A stretch of DNA of 64,000 bases from Calothrix sp. NIES-2100 (lineage in GTDB: Bacteria; Cyanobacteriota; Cyanobacteriia; Cyanobacteriales; Nostocaceae). Positions 52,528 through 62,653 of this stretch are shown in pieces. Each line of letters opens with the position of its first letter. Positions within the stretch are counted from its first letter, which is position 1. Position numbers and translations under genes: made by a program. The stretch is from positions 2,810,791 through 2,874,790 of the forward strand of contig NZ_AP018178.1 in the NCBI RefSeq assembly GCF_002368195.1, written 5' to 3'. The notes under the pieces were generated by a model, which had not been told where the DNA came from, ran no database searches, and was given only the letters and a program-made list of their open reading frames with translations.

Positions 52528-53196
52528 ATGACCATCTCCCTAGAACAATCAAGCCAATCCCCCCTACTGTTCCAGCAGCATGATGCGACCTGGCAAGATT
52601 ATGTGGCAGTTCGAGATAACCCAGATATTGATTGGCGTAAAATCGCATTTTATCAAGGATGGTTATTGGTTGATATGGGAACAGAAGGGCTGGGACACTC
52701 TTCCTTTAGCGATTTGATGACGGCAGTTTTCTTTGTTTGGGCATTCTTGCACCCAGAGGTAGTGCTGCAATCTTACGGACGCTGTTTAATTGAAAAGCCA
52801 GACACCCACGCCTGTGCGCCAGACTTGGTGCTGTACAAAGGTGAAAATATTCCTAAATGGAAAACCGGACAGCCGCGTCGGATTATTCTCGATCGCGATC
52901 GCCTACCTGATTTAGTTGGAGAAATTGCCGATACAACCTTGGGAATCGATCTTGATGAACAGAAGCAACTTTACGCCAGTTTAGGAATTGCTGAATACTG
53001 GGTAATTGATGTCAAAGGAATGCGGCTGTTTGCATTTGGTTTAACAGCAACGGGTATATATCAACCAATCCAAGTTTCCCAGGTGTTGACGGGTTTAGCG
53101 ATCGCCCTTGTAGAACAAACCCTGGAACGATTAGCCGAAGGAACCAATACCGCAGCAGCAAATTGGTTAATGCAGCAATTGCAAACAGACTTATAG
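52528..53196 (+). CDS. Uma2 family nuclease-fold protein
   Basis: A 222-aa member of the large cyanobacterial Uma2 (DUF820) family with a PD-(D/E)XK fold. Visible core: CAPDLVLYKG (catalytic-type D, about 97), LPDLVGEIADTTLGIDLDEQKQLYASLGIAEYWVIDVKGMRLFAF. The E-x-K position reads EIAD, as in many Uma2 proteins, so activity is uncertain. These proteins are abundant in Nostoc genomes, often next to mobile DNA. The cellular role is unknown. Confidence 0.88.
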   Translation: MTISLEQSSQSPLLFQQHDATWQDYVAVRDNPDIDWRKIAFYQGWLLVDMGTEGLGHSSFSDLMTAVFFVWAFLHPEVVLQSYGRCLIEKPDTHACAPDLVLYKGENIPKWKTGQPRRIILDRDRLPDLVGEIADTTLGIDLDEQKQLYASLGIAEYWVIDVKGMRLFAFGLTATGIYQPIQVSQVLTGLAIALVEQTLERLAEGTNTAAANWLMQQLQTDL

Positions 53197-53253
53197 CCCC
53201 TCAAACTCCCCAAATAGTTAAGATTAAAAGCATCCGCCTACTGAATACCCGTT

Positions 53254-54816
53254 ATGCCTCTGTCGCGCATAGTCACGCTGATTGTTGGTTTGATAGTTAT
53301 TTTGGGGCTAAGCCTGTGGCTGATTGACTCCCTGTCGCGTCTCTACTGGCAGTTGTCCTATTCGCCGCTGCTGGGCAATTTATTGTTGCTGCTGTTGGTT
53401 GTGCTTATTGCTGGCTTGGTTGCAGCCTTTGTTTATTATGTGATGGTATTACAAGCGGGTGAGCAGCGATCGCGCCGTAAGCGTCCCCGTGTGACACCTG
53501 CACAAATTCCCGCAGCTAAATCTGATGCGGCTTCGACAACGTTACAAGCTGTGCGCCAACAGGTGGCACAAATTCAAGATGAAGTTGCTAAACAAGCTTT
53601 ACTCAGTCGATCGCGGGAAATTGAAGTCAATTTAGCACGAGGGGAAATTCAAGTTGTGGTATTTGGTACGGGAAGTGCTGGTAAAACTTCCCTAGTAAAT
53701 GCCGTCATGGGACGCATGGTGGGACAAGTTGATGCACCGATGGGTACAACCCAGGTAGGCGAAACTTATTGTTTGCGGTTGAAGGGATTAGAACGGAAAA
53801 TTTTAATTACTGATACCCCAGGAATTTTAGAAGCCGGGGTGGCGGGAACGGAACGGGAACAGCTAGCAAGGGCTTTAGCAACGGAAGCTGATTTACTATT
53901 ATTTGTGGTCGATAATGATTTACGCCGCTCCGAATATGAACCACTGCGGGGTTTAGCAGAAATTGGCAAGCGATCGCTGTTAATTCTTAATAAAACTGAT
54001 TTATACACAGACGAAAATAAAGAAGCTATCTTGGCTAGGTTGCGTCAACGGGTGCGAGGATTTATTGCGACTAACGATGTAGTTGCGATCGCGGCTAATC
54101 CCCAAACTGCCCAATTAGAAACTGGCGAAATCTTTGAACCAGAACCAGATATTGTCCCTTTGTTGCGGCGGATGGCGGCGATTTTACGGGCTGAGGGTGA
54201 AGATTTGGTGGCAGATAATATTCTCTTGCAATCTCTGCGTTTGGGAGAAGAAGCCCGCAAACTCATCGATGCCCAACGTCGCCGCCAAGCAGATAAGATA
54301 GTCGAAAGGTTTCAGTGGATTGGGGCTGGTGTGGTCTCAGTCACCCCTTTACCAGTGGTAGATTTACTGGCAACTGCGGCTGTAAATGCCCAAATGGTTG
54401 TGGAAATCGGCAGAATTTACGGCTGTGAATTGAATATGGAACGGGGGCGCGAGTTAGCTTTATCTTTAGCCAAAACCCTTGCTAGTTTGGGAATTGTCAA
54501 AGGTGCAATTCAATTATTATCTACAGCTTTGCAAACTAATCCTGCCACGTTTATTATTGGGCGGGCAATTCAAGGTGTAACAGCAGCATATTTAACCCGG
54601 ATTGCAGGGAAAAGTTTTATTGAATATTTTCGCCACGATCAAGATTGGGGCGATGGCGGGATGACAGAGGTTGTACAGCGACAGTTCCAAATTAATCGCC
54701 GGGATGAATTTATTAAGGCTTTTGTTCAAGAAGCGATCGCGCGCGTAGTCAAGCCTTTGCAAGGAAATTCTGAGGTGGTTGAAGAAGCAAATGAGGAGCA
54801 AGGAACTCAGAATTAG
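53254..54816 (+). CDS. Membrane-associated GTPase (Era-like GTP-binding protein with DUF697-like C-terminus)
   Basis: A 520-aa protein: two N-terminal membrane helices (about 5-25 and 38-65), a G domain with G1 GTGSAGKTS (about 138-146), G3 DTPGILEAG and G4 NKTD, and a C-terminal helical region (VSVTPLPVVDLLATAAVNAQMVVEIGRIYG) matching DUF697. Such proteins are common in cyanobacteria; the function is unknown, perhaps membrane remodelling or envelope homeostasis. It stands alone. Confidence 0.85.
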   Translation: MPLSRIVTLIVGLIVILGLSLWLIDSLSRLYWQLSYSPLLGNLLLLLLVVLIAGLVAAFVYYVMVLQAGEQRSRRKRPRVTPAQIPAAKSDAASTTLQAVRQQVAQIQDEVAKQALLSRSREIEVNLARGEIQVVVFGTGSAGKTSLVNAVMGRMVGQVDAPMGTTQVGETYCLRLKGLERKILITDTPGILEAGVAGTEREQLARALATEADLLLFVVDNDLRRSEYEPLRGLAEIGKRSLLILNKTDLYTDENKEAILARLRQRVRGFIATNDVVAIAANPQTAQLETGEIFEPEPDIVPLLRRMAAILRAEGEDLVADNILLQSLRLGEEARKLIDAQRRRQADKIVERFQWIGAGVVSVTPLPVVDLLATAAVNAQMVVEIGRIYGCELNMERGRELALSLAKTLASLGIVKGAIQLLSTALQTNPATFIIGRAIQGVTAAYLTRIAGKSFIEYFRHDQDWGDGGMTEVVQRQFQINRRDEFIKAFVQEAIARVVKPLQGNSEVVEEANEEQGTQN

Positions 54817-54874
54817 CTACATACTTACTTAATAGGAGGATAATCGAATATATTCAATATCTGTTATTAACAAA

Positions 54875-54956
54875 TGCCTACGACATCTACCACAATGAAG
54901 TCAAAAATGCTTTAATTAAAGATGGATGGGTGATTATTGATTTTTCTGCCGCTTAA
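54875..54956 (+). pseudogene. N-terminal scrap of xisH (fdxN-element excision controlling factor)
   Basis: From 54882 the frame reads DIYHNEVKNALIKDGWVIID, close to the start of XisH. The upstream ATG (54874) is out of frame with it, and the frame stops after 25 codons. No xisI follows. It is a dead fragment. Confidence 0.65.
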
Positions 54957-55382
54957 ACAAAAAACAGTTGCCAATACTTTTCTCAAAATATTGCCCATCT
55001 AGGAAATATTTTCCAAAATTAGAAAAATGTTGGGTTTCGTTCCTCAACCCAACCTACGATTATCTACGATATGTTTAATGGTAAACAAAGAAATTGCGAT
55101 CGCTCATAGCTGTTCGGTAATGCGATCGCTTCCTTCCTCCTGCCAATGACATCTTACATTTAATTATTGCCTACTTAACCTGAAAATAGGAGAACCAGCA
55201 CTATAGACAACGAGGATAAATGACCATTGACTCTTGACCATTGACCATTGACTCTTAACAAAAATTCATAATGTTTTCTGGTTAAGATATGTTAAATTTA
55301 GCCAGATTTTGCGTAAATATTCGGAAATGGTACGATTTAAATATGAATCAGGCGATATGAAATAGTTTCACATGTAATAAGT
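54957..55382. other. Intergenic region with HIP1 and heptamer repeats
   Basis: No gene. Two HIP1 sites flank a loop near 55098-55130, and TTGACCA/TGACTCT heptamers run at 55217-55258. The stretch just before 55383 should hold the promoter of the STAND cluster. Confidence 0.55.
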
Positions 55383-55901
55383 ATGCCGAAATACAGCGTT
55401 AATGAAGTTTTAGACATTCTCAAAAGCCTCACAGAGTCAGAAAAGCTGGAACTACAAGAGTCTTTACCTAGTGTTTTAGGTACTATAGCTACCGCCGCTA
55501 AAGCTGTAGAGTCTCACTCTCAGAACGTTGAAGGTATCACCATTGGTAACGGTAACTCCGGTATTAATTTTAATCAGCTTCAAGCAGATCGGGGAAGCAA
55601 CATCAATCAAAGTAAGATTCAAGCTAGGCTTCAGAATGTTGATGTCCAAGAAGCTCTAACGTTACTCTCAAAATTGAAACAAGATATAGCCACAAGTAAT
55701 GCTTTAAACCCAATTGAAAAGAAAACTTTAGAAATCCCACTAGGAACAATTGAAGGTGAATTAAATAAACCCAAGCCAGACAAAAATTTAGTAGAACAGT
55801 CTATGTCCGCCCTGAAAAAGGGTTTAACGGGAGTAGCGGAACTAGCCGATCCAATTTTGAAACTAGCTCCTTTGCTTGCTAAGGTATGTGTCGGGATATG
55901 A
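55383..55901 (+). CDS. Small partner protein with an amyloid-like motif (STAND cluster gene 1)
   Basis: A 172-aa protein of no named family that I can recognise. Residues 5-35 are helical (VNEVLDILKSLTESEKLELQESLPSVLG). Residues 52-67 read ITIGNGNSGINFNQLQ, a G/N/Q-rich motif, followed by GSNINQSKIQ. Residues 85-145 are helical. The tail 147-172 is hydrophobic (GLTGVAELADPILKLAPLLAKVCVGI) and could insert into membranes. The STAND protein downstream starts with a matching motif (VSIGDSNVVTFNQTQ). Stop and next start overlap (ATGA). It could be an effector, an adaptor or an inhibitor. Confidence 0.7.
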   Translation: MPKYSVNEVLDILKSLTESEKLELQESLPSVLGTIATAAKAVESHSQNVEGITIGNGNSGINFNQLQADRGSNINQSKIQARLQNVDVQEALTLLSKLKQDIATSNALNPIEKKTLEIPLGTIEGELNKPKPDKNLVEQSMSALKKGLTGVAELADPILKLAPLLAKVCVGI

Positions 55902-58900
55902 GTCAGCAATTTCTTAGCAATCAGCAAAATATTAGTAATGTTTCAATTGGTGACAGTAACGTTGTCACCTTTAACCAAACTCAAATTCTGCAAATCTCGG
56001 TTGCAGAAATTAAAACCCGTCAATTTATTCAAACCTCTCCCTACAAAGGCTTAAAGAAATTTGAGCCAGAAGACAAAGATTTGTTTTTTGGGAGAGACCA
56101 ATTTCTCACAGGTTTAGTTAACGAATTAGAACAAACAAACCTAATTTTACTGTTAGGCGCTAGTGGTAGTGGTAAATCATCAGTTATCCGTGCAGGTTTA
56201 ATTCCTTGGCTTTCACAAAAATGGGGATCGCGGTTAGTTAACTTAATGTTTACTCCAGATGACGATCCGTTTGAATCTTTATATGCCAGTTTATTAGGAA
56301 AATACAAGCAAGCTGAAGCCCAAATTGCCCGTCAAGCTAAAGCTGATACCTTAACACAAGTGGTGACAAAGTTAAAGCAGCCTGATGATTATTATTTAAT
56401 TTTTATTGACCAATTGGAAGAGTTATTTACTCTCAGTCAGCCCGAAAAGCGTGACAAATTTATTGCTAGTTTGGTGCAATTAACTAAAACTAAGAGTAAT
56501 TATATAAAAATTGTGGCGACGATGCGGGCTGATTTTCTTGATAGATTAAGCCCCTATCCTCAACTTATTGAAGCTACAGATAAGCATCGTCCGATGATTG
56601 CAGAAATGCAACCAGATGAGTTACGGTTAGCCATTGAGCAACCCGCAGCCCAGCATGGGGTAGTATTAGAAACTGGATTGGTAGAAGAAATTATTAACGA
56701 TATCCAAGGACAAGCAGGTTATTTACCTTTATTACAATACACCTTAGATTTACTCTGGGAGACAGAAGTAGAAACTAATAGTATTCAAGACCGCACATTA
56801 AATATTAGTACTTATCGAGGATTGGGTGGTGTTAGGGGAGCGCTACAAAAACATGTAGATATTATTTATGATGCCTTATCGACAGCAGAAAAGCTAGCTG
56901 CTGAAAGAATATTTTTGAAACTAGTTGGTGTGGGTGAAGATGATGAATTTGAGAGTGGATGGAAGCCAGTACGCCGACGCGCCAATGTTTGCGAATTTAA
57001 CGACCAAATAGAAAAAGATTTATTAGCGAAATTAATTAATGAAAATCTTTTGGTAAGTAATTCAACTGGAGAATTATCTCGCGATCGCCAATCACCATCC
57101 TCAGAATCTACCATAGAAATTGCCCATGAAATCCTGCTGAGTTCTTGGACAACTCTAAATACCTGGATTCAAGAAAATCACCAGGCGATCGCATTACGTA
57201 ACCGTCTTAACGAAGATGTAACACGTTGGCAAGCTAAAAAAACAGCCGATGAACTTTGGAGTGGGTCAAAGTTAGAGCAGGTTTTAGAATTAAGGAAAGA
57301 CCCAAATTTTAATCAAGTTCTCGGTGGTTTTAGTATAACAGCAAACAAGTTTATTGATAGCAGCGTGGAGGTGCGCGATCGCCAACGCCTGCGAACAATT
57401 ATTGGATTATCTGTCTTTTCCACTGTAGCATTAGCATTAGCCGCTTTTTCGACGATTCAGTATCAAAGAGCAGAATTAGGTCAAATTACCGCCCTAGAAC
57501 AAACCTCAGCCGCCCGTTTTGCCGTTAATCGCAATACATTGGATGCGTTAATGGGAGGTTTGGATGCGTCTAAACGCCTGCGATCGCTTTTTTGGGGTAA
57601 AACTCCCGAAATACAGGCGCAAGTGCAGACATCTTTGGCGGAAGCAGTCTACTGGACGCGAGAACTTAACCGTCTCCAAGGACATCAATATATAGTACAG
57701 AATGTCAGTTTTAGCCCAGATGGTAAGATTTTGGCGACAGCTAGCTATGACAAGACAGTTAAACTCTGGCGATTAGATGGTAGTTTGATTACAACTTTGG
57801 AGGGACACAAAGATGCTGTCATGAGTGTGGCTTTTAGTTCCGATAGCCAAACGATCGCTTCGGCTGACCGAGGTGGAACAGTAAAACTTTGGCAGCGTGA
57901 TGGCAATCTTATCGACAGTTTCAAAGCGCATCAGAATTCAGTTTTTAGTGTAGCATTTATTCGTGACAATCAAATAATCGCCACTGCGAGCAAAGATAAA
58001 ACAGCTAAATTGTGGCGAGTTAATGGACAAGTTAATCGTCAACCGATAACAACACTTACCGGACATACCAAACCGGTGAGACAGGTACTTTTTAGTCCCA
58101 ATGGTCATCGCATTGTCACCATCAGCAGTGACACAACCTTAAGATTCTGGGAAAACAACGGCAAGCCATTGCCACCTTTCCCCGGACATAGTGGTACTGT
58201 TATGAGTGCAGACTTCAGCCGAGATAGCCAATTCCTGGCAACTGCTAGCTTAGATAAAACTGTCAAAATTTGGAATCAAGAGGGTAAAGTCATAAAAACC
58301 CTCAACCACCCCCAAGAGGTATGGAGTGTGAGTTTCAGTAGTGATGGACAAACACTTGCTACTGGTAGTGCTGATGGAACCGTGCGACTGTGGAGGCGCG
58401 ATGGGACACTACTTGACACATGGGCAGGTCACGAAGGACAAATTCCCAGTTTAGATTTTAGTCCAGATGGGCAGATTCTTGCTACTGCTAGTAATGATAA
58501 ATTTACAAAACTCTGGCGGGTGAATCGCGATCGGTTAACTGTTTTAGTGGGACATCAAGACTCAGTAAGTAGTGCCAAATTCAGCCGCAATAATCAACAA
58601 GTCGCTAGTGTCGGTCAGGATGGAACTCTCAGGTTGTGGAGTCTTCAAGGTAAGTTACTTTCCACGCAAAAGATTGATCAAGATGGCGTTTATGATGTCA
58701 ACTTTAGTCCAGATGGGCGATCGCTCGCCACTGCCAATGAAAACAACACCATCACGATTTGGAGTCCAGGGGAAAAAACTCTGAAAACATTCTCCGGTCA
58801 TAAAAATAGCGTCAATATGGTCAGCTTCAGCCCGGATGGTACACTTGCTTCAGCCAGTGACGATGGCACTGTGAAGCTTTGGCATTTCAACGGTAAAGAA

Positions 58901-59479
58901 CCATTAACTCTCAAAGCAGATAATGGCAGAGTCTTGAGTGTTAATTTTAGTCCCAATGGCAAAATCATTGCCTCTGGAGGTGACGATCAAACAGTCAAGT
59001 TGTGGACTTCAGATGGTCAACCAATCAAATCTGCCATTAAACACGACGGCACAATTTGGAATGTTAATTTTAGTCAAGATGGAAAAACAATTGTTACTGC
59101 TAGTAGCGATCGCACCGCGAAACTGTGGACTTTAGAGGGAAAAGCGATCGCCACACTCAAAGGACATACAGCGACGGTGTTGGATGCAAGTATTAGCCCC
59201 AATGGAGAAATTATAGCTACCGCCAGTAGCGATCGCACTATCAAACTTTGGCGACGTGATGGGAGTTTAATTATGACATTGATTGGACATCAATCGGATG
59301 TCAATCGCGTCAGTTTCAGTGAAGATGGTAAATCGTTAATTTCTGCCGGTAAAGACGGAATTGTATTGCTATGGAATGTATCTAATTTAAGTTTGCAGGG
59401 ATTGCGTCAACAAGGATGCAAACAAATCCGCGATTACCTGCAAACTCATCCCAGTGTTTCACCAAACTTATGCAATTAA
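55898..59479 (+). CDS. STAND NTPase with 14 WD40 repeats (STAND cluster gene 2)
   Basis: A protein of about 1193 aa. The N-terminus carries a short motif VSIGDSNVVTFNQTQ (15-29) like that of gene 1, then SPYKGLKKFEPEDKDLFFGRD, typical of bacterial STAND NTPases. Walker A GASGSGKSS (about 85-93), Walker B LIFIDQLEELF, and a winged-helix region follow. A membrane-like helix (about 507-528, TIIGLSVFSTVALALAAF) precedes 14 WD40 repeats (about 585-1170), enough for two seven-bladed propellers. Such proteins sense a ligand through the repeats, oligomerise, and trigger an effector. No effector domain is fused, so neighbours probably supply it. Confidence 0.9.
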   Translation: MSQQFLSNQQNISNVSIGDSNVVTFNQTQILQISVAEIKTRQFIQTSPYKGLKKFEPEDKDLFFGRDQFLTGLVNELEQTNLILLLGASGSGKSSVIRAGLIPWLSQKWGSRLVNLMFTPDDDPFESLYASLLGKYKQAEAQIARQAKADTLTQVVTKLKQPDDYYLIFIDQLEELFTLSQPEKRDKFIASLVQLTKTKSNYIKIVATMRADFLDRLSPYPQLIEATDKHRPMIAEMQPDELRLAIEQPAAQHGVVLETGLVEEIINDIQGQAGYLPLLQYTLDLLWETEVETNSIQDRTLNISTYRGLGGVRGALQKHVDIIYDALSTAEKLAAERIFLKLVGVGEDDEFESGWKPVRRRANVCEFNDQIEKDLLAKLINENLLVSNSTGELSRDRQSPSSESTIEIAHEILLSSWTTLNTWIQENHQAIALRNRLNEDVTRWQAKKTADELWSGSKLEQVLELRKDPNFNQVLGGFSITANKFIDSSVEVRDRQRLRTIIGLSVFSTVALALAAFSTIQYQRAELGQITALEQTSAARFAVNRNTLDALMGGLDASKRLRSLFWGKTPEIQAQVQTSLAEAVYWTRELNRLQGHQYIVQNVSFSPDGKILATASYDKTVKLWRLDGSLITTLEGHKDAVMSVAFSSDSQTIASADRGGTVKLWQRDGNLIDSFKAHQNSVFSVAFIRDNQIIATASKDKTAKLWRVNGQVNRQPITTLTGHTKPVRQVLFSPNGHRIVTISSDTTLRFWENNGKPLPPFPGHSGTVMSADFSRDSQFLATASLDKTVKIWNQEGKVIKTLNHPQEVWSVSFSSDGQTLATGSADGTVRLWRRDGTLLDTWAGHEGQIPSLDFSPDGQILATASNDKFTKLWRVNRDRLTVLVGHQDSVSSAKFSRNNQQVASVGQDGTLRLWSLQGKLLSTQKIDQDGVYDVNFSPDGRSLATANENNTITIWSPGEKTLKTFSGHKNSVNMVSFSPDGTLASASDDGTVKLWHFNGKEPLTLKADNGRVLSVNFSPNGKIIASGGDDQTVKLWTSDGQPIKSAIKHDGTIWNVNFSQDGKTIVTASSDRTAKLWTLEGKAIATLKGHTATVLDASISPNGEIIATASSDRTIKLWRRDGSLIMTLIGHQSDVNRVSFSEDGKSLISAGKDGIVLLWNVSNLSLQGLRQQGCKQIRDYLQTHPSVSPNLCN

Positions 59480-59495
59480 TCTCAGGAGAACTAAA

Positions 59496-62291
59496 ATGAA
59501 AAAGAAAGGCGCAGGTTGGATTCCCGATTATCCAGATATCAAAGACTATTCATTAAGTGGGGATGAAATTCAAAATTTAGCGAACAAAGTCCAAAGCCAA
59601 GGTGCTACTGCTTCCATTGAGGATCTAGCACAAAAAATTTATGAAATTTTAGGAGATTTTATTGATAGTCAGCCTCAACAAAAGAATCAGCTAACTTCAC
59701 TACAAGATGACCTAGAAGCAAAAATTTTAGGGAATCTTCGTTTCGTACCAGTAGAACTTCATAGTGTTATTGAACTAGGAATGGCTGATTCAGAAGTTTT
59801 ACTGATTAAAAATTACTTGCAACGTATTATTTCCACATGGAAGCAATTTAAAATTAAATATCAACCTGCCATAACTAATACTACATTTGATAAAGAGACA
59901 AAAGAAACAGTCGAAAAAATATTAAAAACTCAAAGATATTTACATGTAGATGGTTTCGTCGATACGGATGATATGAAAGCGTTAACCCTATTAGCTCATG
60001 GTGTAGACCTAGATCGAGATCTAGAGCCATTTATGAAGTTAATGCAAATAAATTCTGAAAAATATGAATTGGAACTAGATGAATATAAAGATAAAGAACA
60101 GCAAAATTCCTTTCCAGAGAAAGAAGAATTGAATGTTATATGTCAAGGATTGTTAACTGTTTATTTACTTCCTCTAATAGTAAATTTAAGGGAAGTGAAT
60201 ACATTGTTTTCTAAGCTTTATACCTGTTATGTGAAAACCCCAGAGAAACAGAAGCCACGACACAGGCAAAAACAGCAAACTGAAGATGTGCAAGAAGCAG
60301 TTAATCAGTTGAAAGCTAATATAGTTCAACCCTTAGAAAAACTGAACGAAGCAGTTAATAAAATTTCTCAAGATAGCGATTTTATCATTAATCTTATTAA
60401 GAAATTTCAAGATAATTTAATTGCTAAAGATTTTCAAAAAAATGAATTGAGAGACTTCATAGATATCACAGATAATCCAGAAGGATTAAAGAAAAAAATT
60501 ATCGATCCTCTTCGAGACTTATATCAAGAATATAAGAAGTCGAATGAAAAAGGCTATGGCGAGCTAGTAGAATTTCTGCCAAAAATAACTGAAAAATTAT
60601 TCACATATCTTAAAGATTTTGAAAGAATGATGGGATTACTTTATATGGCTTATCCGCCCGATATTCCATCAAAAATTTTTGAAAAAAACGAAAATTCAAT
60701 ATCACCACCAATTCCTAAAGTGTTAGTTGAATTGTTCAAAAGAGAACTTGACAATTATACCAATAAAAAAGAATCGCATCTCTTAGATAAAAAAGAAGAT
60801 AAAATATCGCTAGAACAACTGATAGATGCTCTGAGAGATAATTCAATTCCTGATGAATTATTGGAATTAATTATTGAAAGTTTAGCCCAGATATTGATGC
60901 CATTGGGACAATACAGTAACCTCCATGAAGCTGTAGAGCAAGGTTTTAAAAAAGTTTTGAATTTAAAACAAACAAAACCAAATAATTACCCAGGTATGAA
61001 AGGTCTAATTCGCGAGACAATAGAAGAATATAATTTGGGTATAGCTAGAAATTATAGCCTGATGATGGAATTGAATTTAAAAGACTTGATTTTAACAGCA
61101 CTAGAAAAATTTAATACAAAGAGATCAGATCCCAACACTGCAAATCAAACTCAAATAAACCAAGAATATTTGTTAAAAGCAGTAGAAGAACAGAAGCTAA
61201 CAGTAACAAACAAAGAACTAGGAAATCCGATTCACAAACTTATTAAAAAACCTCTGTTTGAAATTACTGATATGGCATCGATATCATCATGGACAACCTA
61301 CAGAGAGCAGACTTCATCAAACAATGAGCAAACATCGCTGCAACAAAAGAATATTTTACAGTTTCCTCTCAGTAGTAATATTCGCCAGCAGATTAAAGCT
61401 TTAGAAAAACAAGACAACAGTGAAGACAATAGTAAAAAAAGTATATTTTTGTCCTTACCAGAATTTGTAGATTTAACCTATTGGTGTTCTCCAATTGAAG
61501 ATCAAGGAACATTGAACTCTTGCACAGCCCATGCTGGAGTTGCTTTAATGGAATATGGTCAGAAAAAAAGTTCTGAAAGTTATACAGATTCTTCTGCGCT
61601 ATTTCTCTACCGAGTTACCCGCAACTTAATGCAAAGAGAAGGAGATTCCGGAGCTTCTGTCAGGGATACAATTAAAGCGATGGTGGCTTTTGGAGTTTGT
61701 CCCGAAGAACATTGGCCTTATAACGAAGAAAAGTTTGACGAAGAACCAACAGCTTTTTGCTATTCCTTTGCTGAGAACTACAAAACAATCAAATATTTTC
61801 GTCTAGATTACGGACAAATTTCGCGCTACACCCTCCTATGTCAAGTGAAAGTATTACTAGCATCAGAAATTCCCTGTATATTTGGATTCACCCTCTACAA
61901 TTCTGTCTACGATGAAGCAAATGTCCTCAAAGGACATATTCCTTTACCCAACAAACGCAGCAAAGTGATTGGTGGTCACACTGTAGTAGCAGTTGGTTAT
62001 CACGATCGCAAGATGATCGAAAATGAAAATGGTTTACCATCAAAGGGAGCCTTGTTAATTCGTAACTCTTGGGGAACTCGTTGGGGTCAAGGTGGCTATG
62101 GCTGGCTACCATACGATTACATCATGGAAGGATTAACAGCCGATTGGTGGTCTATCCTCAAAGCCGAATGGTTAGCTACTGGAAGCTTTGGCGCAGGTGC
62201 GAGTGCTTGGAACCCCGATAGAGGAGATAGAAATGGTGATATTGGAAAAGATCAAACTGATAAACCAGCAAAGCCGATCAGTACAGATTGA
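59496..62291 (+). CDS. Papain-fold cysteine protease with long helical insertion (STAND cluster gene 3)
   Basis: A protein of about 931 aa. It starts with GAGWIPDYPDIKDYS, normal for a C1A-type bacterial subgroup, but then about 600 residues are inserted before the peptidase domain. The insertion is charged and helical, with a short stretch (VEKILKTQRYLHVDGFVDTDDMKALTLL, about 141-170) like a peptidoglycan-binding fold. The peptidase (about 652-900) has Q670, Cys676 (NSCTAHA), His828 (GGHTVV) and Asn857 (IRNSWG). No signal peptide is seen, so it acts inside the cell. The ATG at 59496 has AGGAGA 6 bp upstream and follows the STAND stop by 16 bp. Confidence 0.85.
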   Translation: MKKKGAGWIPDYPDIKDYSLSGDEIQNLANKVQSQGATASIEDLAQKIYEILGDFIDSQPQQKNQLTSLQDDLEAKILGNLRFVPVELHSVIELGMADSEVLLIKNYLQRIISTWKQFKIKYQPAITNTTFDKETKETVEKILKTQRYLHVDGFVDTDDMKALTLLAHGVDLDRDLEPFMKLMQINSEKYELELDEYKDKEQQNSFPEKEELNVICQGLLTVYLLPLIVNLREVNTLFSKLYTCYVKTPEKQKPRHRQKQQTEDVQEAVNQLKANIVQPLEKLNEAVNKISQDSDFIINLIKKFQDNLIAKDFQKNELRDFIDITDNPEGLKKKIIDPLRDLYQEYKKSNEKGYGELVEFLPKITEKLFTYLKDFERMMGLLYMAYPPDIPSKIFEKNENSISPPIPKVLVELFKRELDNYTNKKESHLLDKKEDKISLEQLIDALRDNSIPDELLELIIESLAQILMPLGQYSNLHEAVEQGFKKVLNLKQTKPNNYPGMKGLIRETIEEYNLGIARNYSLMMELNLKDLILTALEKFNTKRSDPNTANQTQINQEYLLKAVEEQKLTVTNKELGNPIHKLIKKPLFEITDMASISSWTTYREQTSSNNEQTSLQQKNILQFPLSSNIRQQIKALEKQDNSEDNSKKSIFLSLPEFVDLTYWCSPIEDQGTLNSCTAHAGVALMEYGQKKSSESYTDSSALFLYRVTRNLMQREGDSGASVRDTIKAMVAFGVCPEEHWPYNEEKFDEEPTAFCYSFAENYKTIKYFRLDYGQISRYTLLCQVKVLLASEIPCIFGFTLYNSVYDEANVLKGHIPLPNKRSKVIGGHTVVAVGYHDRKMIENENGLPSKGALLIRNSWGTRWGQGGYGWLPYDYIMEGLTADWWSILKAEWLATGSFGAGASAWNPDRGDRNGDIGKDQTDKPAKPISTD

Positions 62292-62653
62292 TACCAAGTT
62301 TATCAAATCTTAACACTGCGACACAAACAAGTGACAATTGACTTTTGACACGCCTAAAGCCTTCTCTTCTCCCAAAGCGAGACACTGCGAGGATCTTGCT
62401 GAATAGTAGGGGTACGCTAACAGCATAGCCTCTTGTAGAGAAGCTATGCCGTAGGCTTTACGCTGAACGCGGAGCGTCCTGCACTTAAGCACAATAAAAA
62501 GCTTAGTATACTAATTTTTTTAGTATATATTACTTAAAGAAGTAAAGTTGTCATTCCTGAGATCATCCCTCCGTAGAATTAATTAGCAGGTATTCCGGAA
62601 ACAGGGAGAGAAAGTCAGAAAATCTATATCAGGACTTACTCAGTAACCAGCTC
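62292..62653. repeat. Intergenic region with a dispersed hairpin repeat
   Basis: GCATAGC / GCTATGC (62423-62449) with surrounding GTAGGCTTTACGC-type sequence, a common Nostoc dispersed repeat. No gene. It should also carry the kinase promoter. Confidence 0.7.
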
